DNA from: Streptacidiphilus rugosus AM-16
GTDB lineage: Bacteria > Actinomycetota > Actinomycetes > Streptomycetales > Streptomycetaceae
Direction: 5' to 3'
Length of the DNA stretch: 64,000 nucleotides
Assembly: GCF_000744655.1 (NCBI RefSeq)
Contig: NZ_JQMJ01000004.1
Location: 3,472,001 to 3,536,000 of the forward strand
Below are positions 32,273-44,100 of the stretch, piece after piece; the first letter of the stretch is position 1, and every line of letters begins with the position of its first letter. Position numbers and translations under genes: made by a program. The notes beneath the pieces were generated by a model, which was not told where the DNA came from, ran no database searches, and saw only the letters and a program-made list of their open reading frames with translations.

Positions 32273-33817
32273 TCAGCCGAAGAGGGTGCCGGAGGCGAGC
32301 TGCAGGACGAGCTGCGGGGCGAGGGACAGCGCCACGCCCAGCACCGTCGCCACGGCGACCGCCGCGGTGAGCGCGGCGGGAAGCCTGCGGCGCCCCTCGG
32401 CCGAAGCGGCCGGAACGCCCGGCGCGCCCGGCGCGGGCTGGAACAGCTTCGCCGTCCAGGTCAGGTAGTAGTACAGGGCGATGACGACGTTGACCGCCAT
32501 GATGACGGCCAGCCAGCCGAGCCCCGCGTCCACGGCGGCGCGGAAGACCACGACCTTGCCGAAGAGACCGACGATGCCGGGCGGCAGGCCGGCCAGGTTG
32601 AGCAGGAAGAACGCCATCGCCAGGGCCACGGCGGGCCGACGGGCGAACAGGCCCTGGTAGCCGTCGAGGCGGGTGCCGCCGAGCATGACGACCGCGAACG
32701 CGCCGAGGTTGACCAGGCCGTAGATCAGTCCGAAGGCCACCGTCGAGCCGATAGCGCCCGCCCCCGCGCCGCGGTCGAAGCCGGCCGCGGCGATCGGGAC
32801 CAGCAGGTAGCCGGCCTGGGCGACGGAGGACCAGGCCAGCAGGCGCACCGCGCTGTGCGGGGCGTCGGCCTTCTGCCGCAGCGCACCGACGTTGCCGACG
32901 GTCATGGTCAGCGCGGCCAGGACGGCGAGCGCGGTCCCCCAGTCTCGCCCGTACGAGTGAAAACCCAGGACGGCGATGGCGGCGAGGCCCGCCAGTCCGG
33001 CAGCCTTGCCGACCACGGAGAGATACGCGGCGACGGGGACGGGGGCGCCGGCGTAGGTGTCCGGCACCCAGAAGTGGAACGGCGCGGCCGCCGTCTTGAA
33101 GGCGAAGCCCACCAGCGTGAGCACGGCGCCGACGACGGCGAGCGTCCCCAGCTGCGGCTGGACGTGCGGCAGGGCGGCGGAGATCCGGTCGAGGTAGAGG
33201 CTGCCGGTCGCGGCGTAGACGAAGCTGACGCCGAGCAGGGTGACCGCGGTGGCCGTCACCGACGACAGGAAGAACTTCAGCGCGGCCTCGGCCCCGCGTC
33301 CGTCGCGGCGCAGCGCGACGAGCGCGAAGGCCGGCAGCGAGGCGAGTTCGAGCGCGACGACGAGCGAGGCCAGGTCCCGGCAGGCGGGCAGCAGGGCCGC
33401 GCCGCAGGCCGAGGCGAGCAGCAGGAACCAGTATTCCCCGGCGGGGAGGCGGTCCTGGTCCACGGCGAACAGCGAGAGCAGTGCGACCAGCAACGCTCCC
33501 GCCACCACCAGGAGTTGGAAGGCCAGCGCGAAGTGGTCGGCGACGTAGGAGCAGGAGCCTGCCGCGTCACCGGGGACGACGGCCCTGGTGCAGAAGGTCG
33601 AGCGGTGGCCGTTCCACAGCGGGATCAACAGCGCCAGCGCGGCAACGAATCCGGCCACGGAGAGCCACCCGAGCAGCGCCTTCCTGGCGGGCGGGAGGAA
33701 GAGGTCGGCCACCAGGACGAGGAGCGCCACGACGGCGAGCGCGAGCGGGGGCGCGACGGCGAGCCAGTCGACCGACTGGATCAGCGAGCCTGCGGCGGGG
33801 ACGGCGATGTTCAGCAT
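32273..33817 (-). CDS. nuoN: NADH-quinone oxidoreductase subunit N-like antiporter subunit
   Basis: 514 residues, about 14 transmembrane helices of the Mrp-antiporter-like ND2 family. Conserved pieces include FLSSVTATAVTLLGVSFVYAATGSLYL, the charged helix region VGFAFKTAAAPFHFWVPDTYAGAPVPVAAYLSVVGKAAG with its Lys, and LLAWSSVAQAGYLLV. Last gene of the nuoABCHIJKLMN operon, 3 bp after nuoM. It forms part of the proton-pumping membrane arm. Confidence 0.95.
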   Translation of the reverse strand: MLNIAVPAAGSLIQSVDWLAVAPPLALAVVALLVLVADLFLPPARKALLGWLSVAGFVAALALLIPLWNGHRSTFCTRAVVPGDAAGSCSYVADHFALAFQLLVVAGALLVALLSLFAVDQDRLPAGEYWFLLLASACGAALLPACRDLASLVVALELASLPAFALVALRRDGRGAEAALKFFLSSVTATAVTLLGVSFVYAATGSLYLDRISAALPHVQPQLGTLAVVGAVLTLVGFAFKTAAAPFHFWVPDTYAGAPVPVAAYLSVVGKAAGLAGLAAIAVLGFHSYGRDWGTALAVLAALTMTVGNVGALRQKADAPHSAVRLLAWSSVAQAGYLLVPIAAAGFDRGAGAGAIGSTVAFGLIYGLVNLGAFAVVMLGGTRLDGYQGLFARRPAVALAMAFFLLNLAGLPPGIVGLFGKVVVFRAAVDAGLGWLAVIMAVNVVIALYYYLTWTAKLFQPAPGAPGVPAASAEGRRRLPAALTAAVAVATVLGVALSLAPQLVLQLASGTLFG

Positions 33818-33820
33818 GGC

Positions 33821-35371
<1,551 letters not shown>

Positions 35372-35420
35372 CGGGTGGTCGCCTCCGGGGCGGGCGCGGG
35401 CACGCGGGTGCGGGCGGCGG

Positions 35421-37367
35421 TCACTGCGCCACCGCCACGAGGACGGCGAGGATGACGACCCCGGCGAGCAGCGCGTTCAGGTAGCCCTGGGCGTTGCCGT
35501 TCTGGGCACGCCGCACGGCGCGGCCGAGCAGACCGGGGCTGACCGCGGCGCCCTTGACGTAGGTCTCGACGACCTCGCGGTCGAGGAAGGCCACCAGCCG
35601 CGCCGCGGCGACGAAGGGGCGGACGAAGACGCGGTCGTAGAGCCGGTCGACGCCGAAGCCGTCCCTGGCGGGCGCGAAGAGCGGTCCGAGCAGCACCGGT
35701 CCCGGGTCGGCGACGACGCCCTCCGCCGCCCTGGCGGCGGACCGCCGCCAGGCGGCGTAGCCGAGGCCGAGGCCGAGCAGCGCCACGCAGGTGCCGAGGA
35801 CGCCGGTGAGCAGCGAGGGGGTGAGCGAGACGCCGTTCAGCCAGGCCGGCAGCCAGCTGGCCCGGAGCCCGACCAGGCCGAGCGCGAGGCTCAGCACGGC
35901 GAGCACCCAGAGCGGCCACCGCATCGCCGCGGGCTCGGCGGTGGCGACCGCCGTGCCGTCCGCCTCCGCCGACAGCGCCGCCCCGGCCTCGGCCGAGGTG
36001 CCGCGCGGGTGGAAGGCCAGCAGCCAGAGGCGCGCGGCGTAGGCGGCCGTCAGCAGCGCGGTGAGCAGCCCGCCGACCAGGACGGTCCAGCCCAGCCAGC
36101 ACGGCACGTTGCCGGCCGGGCCCAACCCGCCGGTCACCGCCTCGCCCCGCGCCGCGTGCTCGGCGGCGGTGAGGATCGACTCCTTGCTGAAGAAGCCGGA
36201 GAAGGGCGGCAGTCCGGCGAGCGCCAGCAGGCCGATGCCCATCGTCGCGTACGCGTCGGGGACGCGGCGGCGCAGGCCCGGGGTCCTGGCCATGGCGGTG
36301 AGCGAGTTGGTGTGGGCGGCGTGGATGACGACGCCCGCCGCGAGGAAGAGCAGGGCCTTGAACGCGCCGTGCGTCAGCAGGTGGAAGAGCGCGGCGTCGC
36401 GGTCGCCGACGGCGAGCGCCGCCGCCATGTAGCCGAGCTGACCGATCGTCGAGTAGGCCAGGACCCGCTTCATGTCGTCCTGGGCCAGCGCGCAGAGCCC
36501 CGAGCCGATCATCGTGATCACGGCCATCAGGCCCAGCACCGCCAGCGCGACGGTGGAGAGCAGGAAGACCGGCAGCAGCCGGGCCACCAGGTAGACGCCG
36601 GCGGCGACCATCGTCGCCGCGTGGATGAGCGCGGACACGGGGGTCGGGCCCGCCATCGCGTCCGGGAGCCAGGTGTGCAGCGGGAACTGCGCGGACTTGC
36701 CGGCGACGCCGCCGAGCAGCAGCAGCGCGGCGAGCGTCGCGTGCTGCAGGTGGCCGGAGGCCGCCGCGCCCAGGATGCCGTTGATCTGGAAGGTCCCGGC
36801 GTCCGCGGAGAGGACGAAGATGCCGAAGAGGAAGGGGACGTCGCCCAGCTTGGTGACCAGGAACGCCTTGATCGAGGCGGACCGGGCGTCGGGTCGCTCC
36901 CAGTGATGGCCCACCAGGAAGTACGAACAGATGCCCATCACCTCCCAGCCGACCAGCAGCACGATCAGGTCGCCGGAGAAGACGACCAGCAGCATCGCCG
37001 CGGTGAAGAGCGAGACCAGCGCCGCGTAGGAGGGGTAGCGCGGGTCCTCGCGCAGGTACGCGGTCGAGTAGATCTGCACACAGCTCGCGACCAGGGTGAC
37101 CAGCACGGCGAGCAGGACGGCGATGCCGTCCAGGTGCAGCGAGAGCGTGATCGGCAGGCCGCCGGTCGGGGTGAGCCGGGTGGCGGAGTCGAGGTGACCG
37201 CCGGCGCCGAGTCTCGCGGCGAGGATCACCGCGAGAACGGCCGAGGTCAGCGTCGGCAGCACCGCCAGCGGGCGGACCAGCCCCGGCGCGCGGCGGCCGG
37301 AGGCCAGTCCGGCGAGCGCGCCGAGGAAGGGCAGCAGCGGAACGAGGATCGCGAGAGCGAGGGTCAT
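35421..37367 (-). CDS. nuoL: NADH-quinone oxidoreductase subunit L-like antiporter subunit
   Basis: 648 residues of the ND5 family. Conserved blocks include [22 protein letters not shown] (key Glu), [39 protein letters not shown] (key Lys and His) and [16 protein letters not shown] long C-terminal region with further helices holds the lateral-helix part. The ATG overlaps the nuoK stop (ATGA), so translation is coupled. Distal proton-pumping subunit. Confidence 0.95.
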   Translation of the reverse strand: MTLALAILVPLLPFLGALAGLASGRRAPGLVRPLAVLPTLTSAVLAVILAARLGAGGHLDSATRLTPTGGLPITLSLHLDGIAVLLAVLVTLVASCVQIYSTAYLREDPRYPSYAALVSLFTAAMLLVVFSGDLIVLLVGWEVMGICSYFLVGHHWERPDARSASIKAFLVTKLGDVPFLFGIFVLSADAGTFQINGILGAAASGHLQHATLAALLLLGGVAGKSAQFPLHTWLPDAMAGPTPVSALIHAATMVAAGVYLVARLLPVFLLSTVALAVLGLMAVITMIGSGLCALAQDDMKRVLAYSTIGQLGYMAAALAVGDRDAALFHLLTHGAFKALLFLAAGVVIHAAHTNSLTAMARTPGLRRRVPDAYATMGIGLLALAGLPPFSGFFSKESILTAAEHAARGEAVTGGLGPAGNVPCWLGWTVLVGGLLTALLTAAYAARLWLLAFHPRGTSAEAGAALSAEADGTAVATAEPAAMRWPLWVLAVLSLALGLVGLRASWLPAWLNGVSLTPSLLTGVLGTCVALLGLGLGYAAWRRSAARAAEGVVADPGPVLLGPLFAPARDGFGVDRLYDRVFVRPFVAAARLVAFLDREVVETYVKGAAVSPGLLGRAVRRAQNGNAQGYLNALLAGVVILAVLVAVAQ

Positions 37368-37738
37368 CCGACGGTGGCCTTCCCCTGGAGCTCCGGATCT
37401 GCGGCCGCCGACGCGGCGGGCTCGGCCTCGTCGCCGTCGGTGAGCCGTCCGACGCGGTCGACGTCGGCGGTGCCGCGGTTGCGGAAGATCAGCAGCACGA
37501 TGGCCAGACCGAGACCGATCTCGGCGGCGGCCACGGTGATCGTGAACAGCGTCAGCGCCTGGCCCGCGTGCAGGGTGTCGCGCAGCCACACGTCGAAGGC
37601 GACGAGGTTGAGGTTGACCGCGTTGAGCATCAGCTCGACGGACATGAGCATCAGCACGGCGTTGCGCCGCGCCAGCACGCCGTAGAGGCCGACGCAGAAC
37701 AGCAGGGCCGCGAGGACGGCCGGACAGACGAGATGCAC
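37364..37738 (-). CDS. nuoK: NADH-quinone oxidoreductase subunit K
   Basis: 124 residues, somewhat longer than the usual about 100 because of a C-terminal acidic tail ([21 protein letters not shown]). Three transmembrane helices; the second carries the conserved Glu in [18 protein letters not shown], essential for the central proton path. GTG start 5 bp after nuoJ; the stop overlaps nuoL. Confidence 0.95.
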   Translation of the reverse strand: MHLVCPAVLAALLFCVGLYGVLARRNAVLMLMSVELMLNAVNLNLVAFDVWLRDTLHAGQALTLFTITVAAAEIGLGLAIVLLIFRNRGTADVDRVGRLTDGDEAEPAASAAADPELQGKATVG

Positions 37739-37743
37739 CGCGC

Positions 37744-38292
37744 TCAGCGCTCCTCTCGGTGGCGGCGGGAGAGCACGATGGCCCCGACGAGTGCGGCCAG
37801 CAGCAGGACGGAGAGCGCTTCGAAGGGCAGCACCCAGTAGCGGAACAGGGTCACGCCGTTCGCCTGGGTGCTGCCCGCGACGGTGCCGAGGTCGATCCAG
37901 GTGCTGCGGAAGGCGTCGACGACGAGGGTGACCAGCGTGGCGGCGGCGGCGAGGGCGACACCGAGGGCCACCCAGCGGTTGCCGGAGTCGGCGTCGGGCG
38001 AGACGCCGATGGGCGCGCGGGTCAGCATCAGCCCGAACAGGACGAGCACGACCACGGCGCCGACGTAGATCAGCACCTGCACCCAGGCGATGAACTCCGC
38101 CGTCAGCAGCAGGTACTCGATCGCGAGCCCGCCGAGCGCGACGACCAGCCAGAGCGCGGCGTGCACCAGCTGCTTGGTGGTCACGGTCAGCAGCGCCGCG
38201 CCGAGGACGGCGAGGCCGACCAGCACGAAGACGATCTCGACGCCGCCGGGGGAAAGGAAGGAGTGCGCGGCGGAGGCCGCCATCGGGTTCAC
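37744..38292 (-). CDS. nuoJ: NADH-quinone oxidoreductase subunit J
   Basis: 182 residues from the GTG within the nuoI stop (GTGA); an internal ATG three codons later is an alternative. Five transmembrane helices of the ND6 family, with the conserved TM3 motif [24 protein letters not shown] (pi-bulge helix that moves during turnover). It binds at the junction of the membrane arm. Confidence 0.93.
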   Translation of the reverse strand: MNPMAASAAHSFLSPGGVEIVFVLVGLAVLGAALLTVTTKQLVHAALWLVVALGGLAIEYLLLTAEFIAWVQVLIYVGAVVVLVLFGLMLTRAPIGVSPDADSGNRWVALGVALAAAATLVTLVVDAFRSTWIDLGTVAGSTQANGVTLFRYWVLPFEALSVLLLAALVGAIVLSRRHREER

Positions 38293-38882
38293 TCTCCGGC
38301 CTCCTTCTCGTTCTCCTGTGCGGCCTGCTCCTGTGCGGCCTGCTCCTCTGCGGCGACCTGGGCCGCGGCCGCCTTCTCCGCGGACTTGCGGGCGGCGGCG
38401 ATCTCCTTCGGCTCCTCGGCGGCCGGGTCCAGCGCGGGCGGCGCGGGCACGGTCCACATCCACTCGCGCAGGCGGTCGCGCTCGTGGGTGAGGTCGAGGA
38501 TGTCCTCCTCCGCGTACTCGAACTCCGGCGACCAGAAGAGCGCGTCGAAGGGGCAGACCTCGATGCAGATGCCGCAGTACATGCAGAGCGAGAAGTCGAT
38601 CGCGAAGCGGTCCAGCACGTTGCGGGTGCGGGCGCGGGCGTTCGGCTCGGCGGCGGGCAGCGTCTCCTTGTGGGAGTCGATGTAGATGCACCAGTCCGGG
38701 CACTCGCGGGCGCACAGCATGCAGACCGTGCAGTTCTCCTCCAGCAGCGCGATGACGCCGCGCGAGCGCGGCGGCAGTTCGGGCTGCACGTCGGGGTACT
38801 GCGCGGTGACGGTCTTCTTCGTCATCGTGCGCAGGGTGACGGCGAGGCCCTTGGCCAGACCTCGGCCGGGGATGGGCGCCAC
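38289..38882 (-). CDS. nuoI: NADH-quinone oxidoreductase subunit I, 2x[4Fe-4S]
   Basis: 197 residues. Two complete ferredoxin motifs: [14 protein letters not shown] and [15 protein letters not shown], which hold clusters N6a and N6b in complex I. The C-terminal tail is unusual: a charged Ala/Glu/Gln-rich stretch ([19 protein letters not shown]...) likely forms a helix or coiled coil and has no counterpart in standard NuoI. The GTG start overlaps the nuoH stop by one base. Confidence 0.95.
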   Translation of the reverse strand: MAPIPGRGLAKGLAVTLRTMTKKTVTAQYPDVQPELPPRSRGVIALLEENCTVCMLCARECPDWCIYIDSHKETLPAAEPNARARTRNVLDRFAIDFSLCMYCGICIEVCPFDALFWSPEFEYAEEDILDLTHERDRLREWMWTVPAPPALDPAAEEPKEIAAARKSAEKAAAAQVAAEEQAAQEQAAQENEKEAGE

Positions 38883-39841
38883 TAGGAGATCACCACCTTG
38901 ACGACGCCGGTGAGGGCGAGCTGGGCGAGGGCGAGCGGGATGAGCACGGTCCAGGCGAAGCGCATGAGCTGGTCCTCGCGCAGCCGGGGATAGGTGACCC
39001 GCAGCCAGATGACGACGAAGGCGAGCGCGAAGGTCTTCAGCAGCATCCACAGCCAGCCGAGGGTGTCCGCCATCGGCCCGTGCCAGCCGCCGAGGAAGAG
39101 CACGGCGGTCAGCGCGGAGACGACGAGGATGCCGGCGTACTCGGAGAGCAGGAACAGCGCGAAGCGCAGGCCGGTGTACTCGGTGTAGGCGCCGAAGATG
39201 ATCTCGGAGTCGGCGACCGGCATGTCGAACGGCGGCCGCTGGAGCTCTGCGAGACCGGAGACGAAGAAGACGAACCCGCCGACGATCTGCCACGGCACCC
39301 ACCACCAGTGGAACTCGCCGAGGATCCCGGTGAGGGACACCGTCCCGGCGGCCATCGCGACGGACGCGGCGGCGAGCAGCATCGGCAGCTCGTACGCCAT
39401 CAGCTGGGCGGCGGTGCGGATGCCGCCGAGCAGGGAGAACTTGTTCGCCGACGCCCACCCGGCCATCAGCGAGCCGAGCACGCCGACGCCCATCACGGCG
39501 AGCACGAAGAACAGCCCGGCGTCGATGGACTGTCCGACCAGGTCCCCCGGCCCGAGCGGGATCGCGAGCAGGGCGAGCAGGTAGGGCAGCAGCGCGACCG
39601 CGGGCGCGAGCTGGAAGATCTTCCGGTCCGCACCGGCGGGGACAACGTCCTCCTTCTGCGCGAACTTCACGCCGTCGGCGACGAGCTGCGCCCAGCCGTG
39701 GAACCCTCCGGCGTACATGGGGCCGAGCCGGCCCTGCATGTGGGCCATGGCCTTGTGCTCGGTCTGCCCGATGACGAGCGGCACGACCAGAAAGGCCAGC
39801 AGCACGGCGAGGCAGCGCAGAAGCGCTTCCAGCGTGGTCAC
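38882..39841 (-). CDS. nuoH: NADH-quinone oxidoreductase subunit H
   Basis: 319 residues of the ND1 family with about eight transmembrane helices. Conserved quinone-site loops are present: [30 protein letters not shown] near the N-terminus, [11 protein letters not shown] and [32 protein letters not shown]. Its GTG overlaps the nuoC stop (GTGA). It anchors the peripheral arm and forms the quinone chamber. Confidence 0.95.
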   Translation of the reverse strand: MTTLEALLRCLAVLLAFLVVPLVIGQTEHKAMAHMQGRLGPMYAGGFHGWAQLVADGVKFAQKEDVVPAGADRKIFQLAPAVALLPYLLALLAIPLGPGDLVGQSIDAGLFFVLAVMGVGVLGSLMAGWASANKFSLLGGIRTAAQLMAYELPMLLAAASVAMAAGTVSLTGILGEFHWWWVPWQIVGGFVFFVSGLAELQRPPFDMPVADSEIIFGAYTEYTGLRFALFLLSEYAGILVVSALTAVLFLGGWHGPMADTLGWLWMLLKTFALAFVVIWLRVTYPRLREDQLMRFAWTVLIPLALAQLALTGVVKVVIS

Positions 39842-41064
39842 GCCCGGCCCTCCTCGGGATCAGTGGTGGTCCCGCCCTCGTCCGACGCCTCCGGCGCGGA
39901 CTCCTCGACGGCAGGCTCCGGCGCGGTCGCGGGCGCAGCGCCCGACTCGACCCCCTCCACCGGAGCCGCCTCCCCCTCCTGCCCGGCGGACTCCGCCGCC
40001 GCAGGCTCGTCCGGACCGGACGATGCAGGAGCGGCGACCGAACCGGAGCCGGAGGTCGGCGCAGCCTGGCGGCCCGCCTCGTCGGCCGCCTCGTCGGCAA
40101 CCGCGGGCGCGGACGGCTCAGCGGTCTCACCGACGGACTCCGCCGCAGGCGCAGGCTCACCGGCGACAGCCGGACCCGGCGCAGCGGCCGAGGCGGGGCC
40201 GGTGGTCGGCGCGGTGTCTTCGGCCTGCTCGGGCTGCGCCGCCTGCGGAGCGGGGGTCGGCTCCGGCGGGGGCTGGCTGACGCTGCCGTCGGAGACGGAG
40301 CGGGCGCGGCGGGGGCGGGTGGTCGGGGGCTCGGGGGACTGCCAGGGCGCGTCGGGCGTGGCCGGCTGCGGTTCCGTCTGGCTGGTGCTGCCGGAGGAGA
40401 CGGAGCGGGTGCGGCGGGGGCGGTCGGCGGCCGGGCCGGCGGCCGCGGCACGGGCGCCGCGGGCCGGGCGTTCCGGCGCGGGCGGGAGGGTGCCCTTGAG
40501 GGGACCCCACTCGTTCGGGTCGGGAACCCCCGGCGGCAGCATGCGGCGGCGGGCGCCCTCGGCGGGAGCGTGGTCGCTCTCCCCCGGCTCCTTCGCGCCC
40601 GGCCAGGCCTTCGCCACCCGCGCGGCCAGGACGAACTCCTTGCGCAGCGGGTATCCCTCGAAGCCGTCCGGCAGCAGCAGCGTGACCAGGTGCGGGTGTC
40701 CCTCGAAGCCGATACCGAACATCTCGTGCGTCTCGCGCTCGTGCCACGCCGCACCGGCGTAGACGCCGACGGCGGTCGGCAGCGTCGCCGCCTCGCGCGG
40801 GACGCGCGTACGCAGCAGCAGGCGTGCGGTCGCGCCCTCGCCGACGCGGGCCAGGTGGGCGCAGACGGAGAAGCCCTCACCGAGCTCGTCGACGGCCGAG
40901 AGCCAGTCGAAGTAGCGCAGGCCGAGCCCGTCCCTGCAGGCCGTCAGCGCCTCGATCCAGTGCTCGGCGGGCACGTCAACCGTCAGCAGCTCGTACGACT
41001 CCGCCGCCGTGGCCCACGGCCCGACCGCGGCTGCGATCTCCTCATGGGAGAGGTCGAAGCTCAC
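39838..41064 (-). CDS. nuoC: NADH-quinone oxidoreductase subunit C with long disordered tail
   Basis: 408 residues. The first about 160 are NuoC (30-kDa subunit): [44 protein letters not shown] followed by [15 protein letters not shown], the diagnostic WxERExxDxxGIxFxGHP-type signature. The remaining about 240 are low-complexity Pro/Ala/Glu, including two near-copies of RPRRxRSVSxGSxSQ around residues 215-265. That tail is not part of the standard subunit. The gene lies between nuoB and nuoH, where nuoD would follow, but no nuoD is present. GTG start inside the nuoB stop. Confidence 0.88.
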   Translation of the reverse strand: MSFDLSHEEIAAAVGPWATAAESYELLTVDVPAEHWIEALTACRDGLGLRYFDWLSAVDELGEGFSVCAHLARVGEGATARLLLRTRVPREAATLPTAVGVYAGAAWHERETHEMFGIGFEGHPHLVTLLLPDGFEGYPLRKEFVLAARVAKAWPGAKEPGESDHAPAEGARRRMLPPGVPDPNEWGPLKGTLPPAPERPARGARAAAAGPAADRPRRTRSVSSGSTSQTEPQPATPDAPWQSPEPPTTRPRRARSVSDGSVSQPPPEPTPAPQAAQPEQAEDTAPTTGPASAAAPGPAVAGEPAPAAESVGETAEPSAPAVADEAADEAGRQAAPTSGSGSVAAPASSGPDEPAAAESAGQEGEAAPVEGVESGAAPATAPEPAVEESAPEASDEGGTTTDPEEGRA

Positions 41065-41693
41065 GCCGGACCACCCTCCGACCCCGGGCCCTGCACCAGC
41101 GGACGGGCGAGCGCGGCGGCGGAGACGGCAGCGGCGGGCGCCGCCGGCGCGGCGTACTGCTCGGCCAGCGACTCGCGCGCGATCTTCTCCTGGAGCTTCA
41201 GGATCCCCTGCAGCAGCGCCTCCGGCCGCGGCGGGCAGCCGGGCACGTAGACGTCGACGGGGATGATCTGGTCCACGCCCTTGGTCACGGAGTAGGAGTC
41301 CCAGTACGGGCCGCCCGAGTTCGAGCAGGCGCCGAAGGAGATGACGTACTTCGGCTCCGGCATCTGCTCGTAGAGCCGCTTGATCGCCGGGGCCATCTTG
41401 TCCGTGACCGTGCCGGAGACGATCATCAGGTCCGCCTGGCGCGGGCCGGGCGCGAAGGGGATGACGCCGAGCCGGATGAAGTCGTGCTTGGCCATCGACG
41501 CCGCGATGAACTCGATCGCGCAACAGGCCAGCCCGAAGTTGAAGACCCACAGGCTGTACCGGCGGCCCCAGTTCAGCACCACCTTGATCGGGTCCGGCGC
41601 CATCCGCGCCAACGGACCCAGCCGCCGCGGTTCCACCGCCGAGGCGGGTCCGCCCGGCCGGGACGGGTCCGGCGTACCGAGGTTCACGACCAT
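41061..41693 (-). CDS. nuoB: NADH-quinone oxidoreductase subunit B, [4Fe-4S] N2
   Basis: 210 residues. All four N2 ligands are present: tandem Cys in [10 protein letters not shown], Cys in [10 protein letters not shown] and Cys in [12 protein letters not shown]. After the catalytic core an Ala-rich tail of about 30 residues extends the C-terminus. It overlaps nuoA by 10 bp. N2 reduces quinone in complete complex I together with subunit D, which this operon lacks. Confidence 0.95.
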   Translation of the reverse strand: MVVNLGTPDPSRPGGPASAVEPRRLGPLARMAPDPIKVVLNWGRRYSLWVFNFGLACCAIEFIAASMAKHDFIRLGVIPFAPGPRQADLMIVSGTVTDKMAPAIKRLYEQMPEPKYVISFGACSNSGGPYWDSYSVTKGVDQIIPVDVYVPGCPPRPEALLQGILKLQEKIARESLAEQYAAPAAPAAAVSAAALARPLVQGPGSEGGPA

Positions 41694-42085
41694 TCCAGGA
41701 CGCCCTTCTTCCAGGCGTAGAGCAGACCGACGGCCAGGAAGCCGATGAAGAGGAACATCTCCACCAGCGTCGCCGCACCGAAACCCGACTGGGCGTAGAC
41801 CGTGGCCCAAGGGAAGAGGTAGATCGCGTCCACCGCGAAGATCACGTACAGGAAGGCGTAGACGTAGTACCGGATCTGGGTCTGCGCCCAGCCCTCCCCC
41901 ACCGGGTCCACGCCGCACTCGTACGCGAGCAGCTTCTCCGGCGTCGGCGCGAAGGGTCGCAGCAACTGGTTGGCGGCGAACGAGGTGCCGACGAAGAGGA
42001 CGCCGATCAACGCCATCAGGCCGACGGCGGAGTAGGCGCGGAAGTATCCCGTGTGGGATGCCGCCAATGCCTGCACGGCCTGCAT
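41684..42085 (-). CDS. nuoA: NADH-quinone oxidoreductase subunit A
   Basis: 133 residues, ND3 family, three transmembrane helices. The conserved loop is [45 protein letters not shown] with its Cys and the acidic residues of TM2. First gene of the operon, with GGAGG before the ATG. The promoter must lie in 42086-42328, shared with the divergent kinase. Confidence 0.95.
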   Translation of the reverse strand: MQAVQALAASHTGYFRAYSAVGLMALIGVLFVGTSFAANQLLRPFAPTPEKLLAYECGVDPVGEGWAQTQIRYYVYAFLYVIFAVDAIYLFPWATVYAQSGFGAATLVEMFLFIGFLAVGLLYAWKKGVLEWS

Positions 42086-42251
42086 GCTCGGTCGCCTCCG
42101 GAGTGGGTGCTCAGCGGGTGTTCTGCGGTCGTTCGGTCGGTACTCAGCAAATTCTTGTCTTTACGGCGCATGAGTCTAGGTCCCAGCCGGTCCGAGCTGT
42201 GAACCCCGCCCACCCGATGGGACGTGCGCTGAGACGGCGCCGCCCTGCACG

Positions 42252-42273
42252 GGGGTAGGGCTGTCCCTACCCC
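42252..42273. promoter_or_regulatory. GGGGTAGGG palindrome upstream of the sensor kinase
   Basis: GGGGTAGGG-ctgt-CCCTACCCC is a perfect 9-bp inverted repeat, 56 bp before the kinase ATG and in the nuoA/kinase intergenic region. A close relative lies before the stand-alone sensor-domain gene (45114-45137). Confidence 0.6.
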
Positions 42274-42328
42274 GGACCGGCGACCTGCCCCATGGCGCCG
42301 AGGACCCCCGACCCGCCAGCCTGGGATC

Positions 42329-43495
42329 ATGGACCTGATGAAGACCGAGCCCGCGCGCCGCCCCCGCTTCGACGCCCGCATGTGGCAGGAGGTCGCCTAC
42401 CTGCTCAGCAGCTTCCCGGTCGGCCTGGCCGGCTTCATCGTCACGGTCGTGCTGATCACGGTGAGCATCGGCACGGTCTTCACCGTCATCGGCATCTGGC
42501 TGCTCGCGGCCACGCTCCTCGGTCTGCGCTCCGCCTCCCAGCTGGAGCGGGGCCGTGCCCGCGCGCTGCTGGGCGAGGCGCCGGGCGAGCCGCTGCCGGT
42601 GCAGCCGACGAAGACCGGCAGGCTGAGCCGCGCGCTCGCCGTGCTCAGCGACGGTCTGGCCTGGCGGTCGGTGCTGTACTTCGTCGTGATGCTGCCCTGG
42701 GGCATCATCACCTTCACCATCGGCCTGGTCTCCGTGATCACGCTGTTCCCGTTCCTGCCCTGGATCGCGTGGGGGCTGACGCGGGTGAGCCGGGCGCTGG
42801 TCGGGGCGCTGCTCTCGCCCGGCGCGCTGAACGAGCGCGTCCGCGAACTGGAGGACGACCGTGGCACGGTCGTCGACTCCGCCGCCGCGGACCTGCGCCG
42901 GATCGAGCGCGACCTGCACGACGGCGCGCAGGCGCGGCTGGTGGCCCTGGCCATGGACCTCGGCCTGGCCAAGGAGAAACTGACGGAGGATCCCGAGTCG
43001 GCGGCACGGATGGTCTCCGACGCGCACAGCGAGGTGAAGCTGGCCCTCCAGGAACTGCGCGACCTGGCTCGCGGCATCCACCCCGCCGTGCTGACCGACC
43101 GGGGCCTGGACGCGGCGCTCTCCTCCGTCGCCTCGCGCTGCCCGATCCCGGGCGGGGTCAGGGTCAGCGTCGAGCTCGACGAGCGGCCGGCCTCGGCGAT
43201 CGAGGGCATCGCCTACTTCACCGTCAGCGAGCTGCTCACCAACGCGGCGAAGCACGCGAAGGCGCAGACCGCGCACGTCGAGGTCTGGCGCAGCGGCGAA
43301 CGCCTGATGCTGCAGGTGCGGGACGACGGCGTCGGCGGCGCGGAGGAGCGCCCTGGCGGCGGCCTGGCGGGTCTCGCGGAGCGGATCCGCGCGGTGGACG
43401 GCGTCTTCGTGGTCGGCAGCCCGATCGGCGGCCCGACCGTCGTGACGGCGGAGCTCCCCTGGCGGACCCGGGGCGGGACGGCTACGACGTCCTGA
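42329..43495 (+). CDS. Sensor histidine kinase (HisKA_3 / NarL-partner type)
   Basis: 388 residues. The N-terminus is the membrane 'Sensor' domain with two helix pairs (LAGFIVTVVLITVSIGTVFTVIGIWLLA; VLYFVVMLPWGIITFTIGLVSVITLF). The HisKA_3 motif is IERDLHDGAQARL with phosphoacceptor His197. The HATPase has VSELLTNAAKHAKA, VRDDGVGGA and GGGLAGLAERI. The expected LuxR-type response regulator is not adjacent. The upstream palindrome suggests control by that missing regulator. Confidence 0.92.
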   Translation: MDLMKTEPARRPRFDARMWQEVAYLLSSFPVGLAGFIVTVVLITVSIGTVFTVIGIWLLAATLLGLRSASQLERGRARALLGEAPGEPLPVQPTKTGRLSRALAVLSDGLAWRSVLYFVVMLPWGIITFTIGLVSVITLFPFLPWIAWGLTRVSRALVGALLSPGALNERVRELEDDRGTVVDSAAADLRRIERDLHDGAQARLVALAMDLGLAKEKLTEDPESAARMVSDAHSEVKLALQELRDLARGIHPAVLTDRGLDAALSSVASRCPIPGGVRVSVELDERPASAIEGIAYFTVSELLTNAAKHAKAQTAHVEVWRSGERLMLQVRDDGVGGAEERPGGGLAGLAERIRAVDGVFVVGSPIGGPTVVTAELPWRTRGGTATTS

Positions 43496-43677
43496 CGTGC
43501 GGTCGGGACGGATCGGGCGTCAGCGGCGGTGCGAAACGCCGGTTTTGACCGGACCTTGATCACGCTTGAACGGCTGTGCCGACACGGTTACGTCTCGGTC
43601 GCGTCGTTGACCCTCGGTGATCAATAGTCTGCGGCGTTCGACCGTCCACAGCCAGCGCACAACCAACGAGGGAACCC

Positions 43678-44085
43678 GTGACCACTCCTCCCCCCACCGT
43701 CCAGGGTCAAAACGCCAGCGGCTACCCGGTGGCCCCGCAGCCGACCTCGAAGAAGAAGGCCGTCCTCGGTGGCCTCGGAGCGCGAATCGTCGGCGGCATC
43801 ATCGTCTTCGCGGTGATCTCCGGTGGCTACTGGGCCTACGACCAGATGAGCGGTGGCGCCGACACGGCGAAGGTCGGCGACTGCGTGCAGAACTCCGGCA
43901 CGGACAGCAGCCCCGACGTGTCCGTCGTGAAGTGCACGGACGCCAACGCCAAGTACAAGGTGCTGAAGGTCGTCGACGGAACCGACGACTCCAAGTGCTC
44001 GGGCTCCGGCGCCACCATGGCCTACGTCCAGAGCGGCGGCCGCGGCACGAGCGACGTCGTCCTCTGCCTCACCGACAACAAGTAG
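43678..44085 (+). CDS. LppU/SCO3897-like membrane-anchored protein (copy 1)
   Basis: 135 residues from GTG after GAGGGAACCC. A short polar N-terminus, a lysine patch (TSKKKAVLGG), one transmembrane helix (RIVGGIIVFAVISGGYWAY) and an extracytoplasmic domain with four cysteines: KVGDCVQNSGTDSSPDVSVVKCTD ... DDSKCSGSG ... VVLCLTDNK. The GDCVQNxGTDxxPDV pattern fits the LppU family. No catalytic residues are evident. The next gene is a paralogue, so this is a tandem duplication. Confidence 0.8.
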   Translation: MTTPPPTVQGQNASGYPVAPQPTSKKKAVLGGLGARIVGGIIVFAVISGGYWAYDQMSGGADTAKVGDCVQNSGTDSSPDVSVVKCTDANAKYKVLKVVDGTDDSKCSGSGATMAYVQSGGRGTSDVVLCLTDNK

Positions 44086-44100
44086 TCGGCCGGCTCACCG

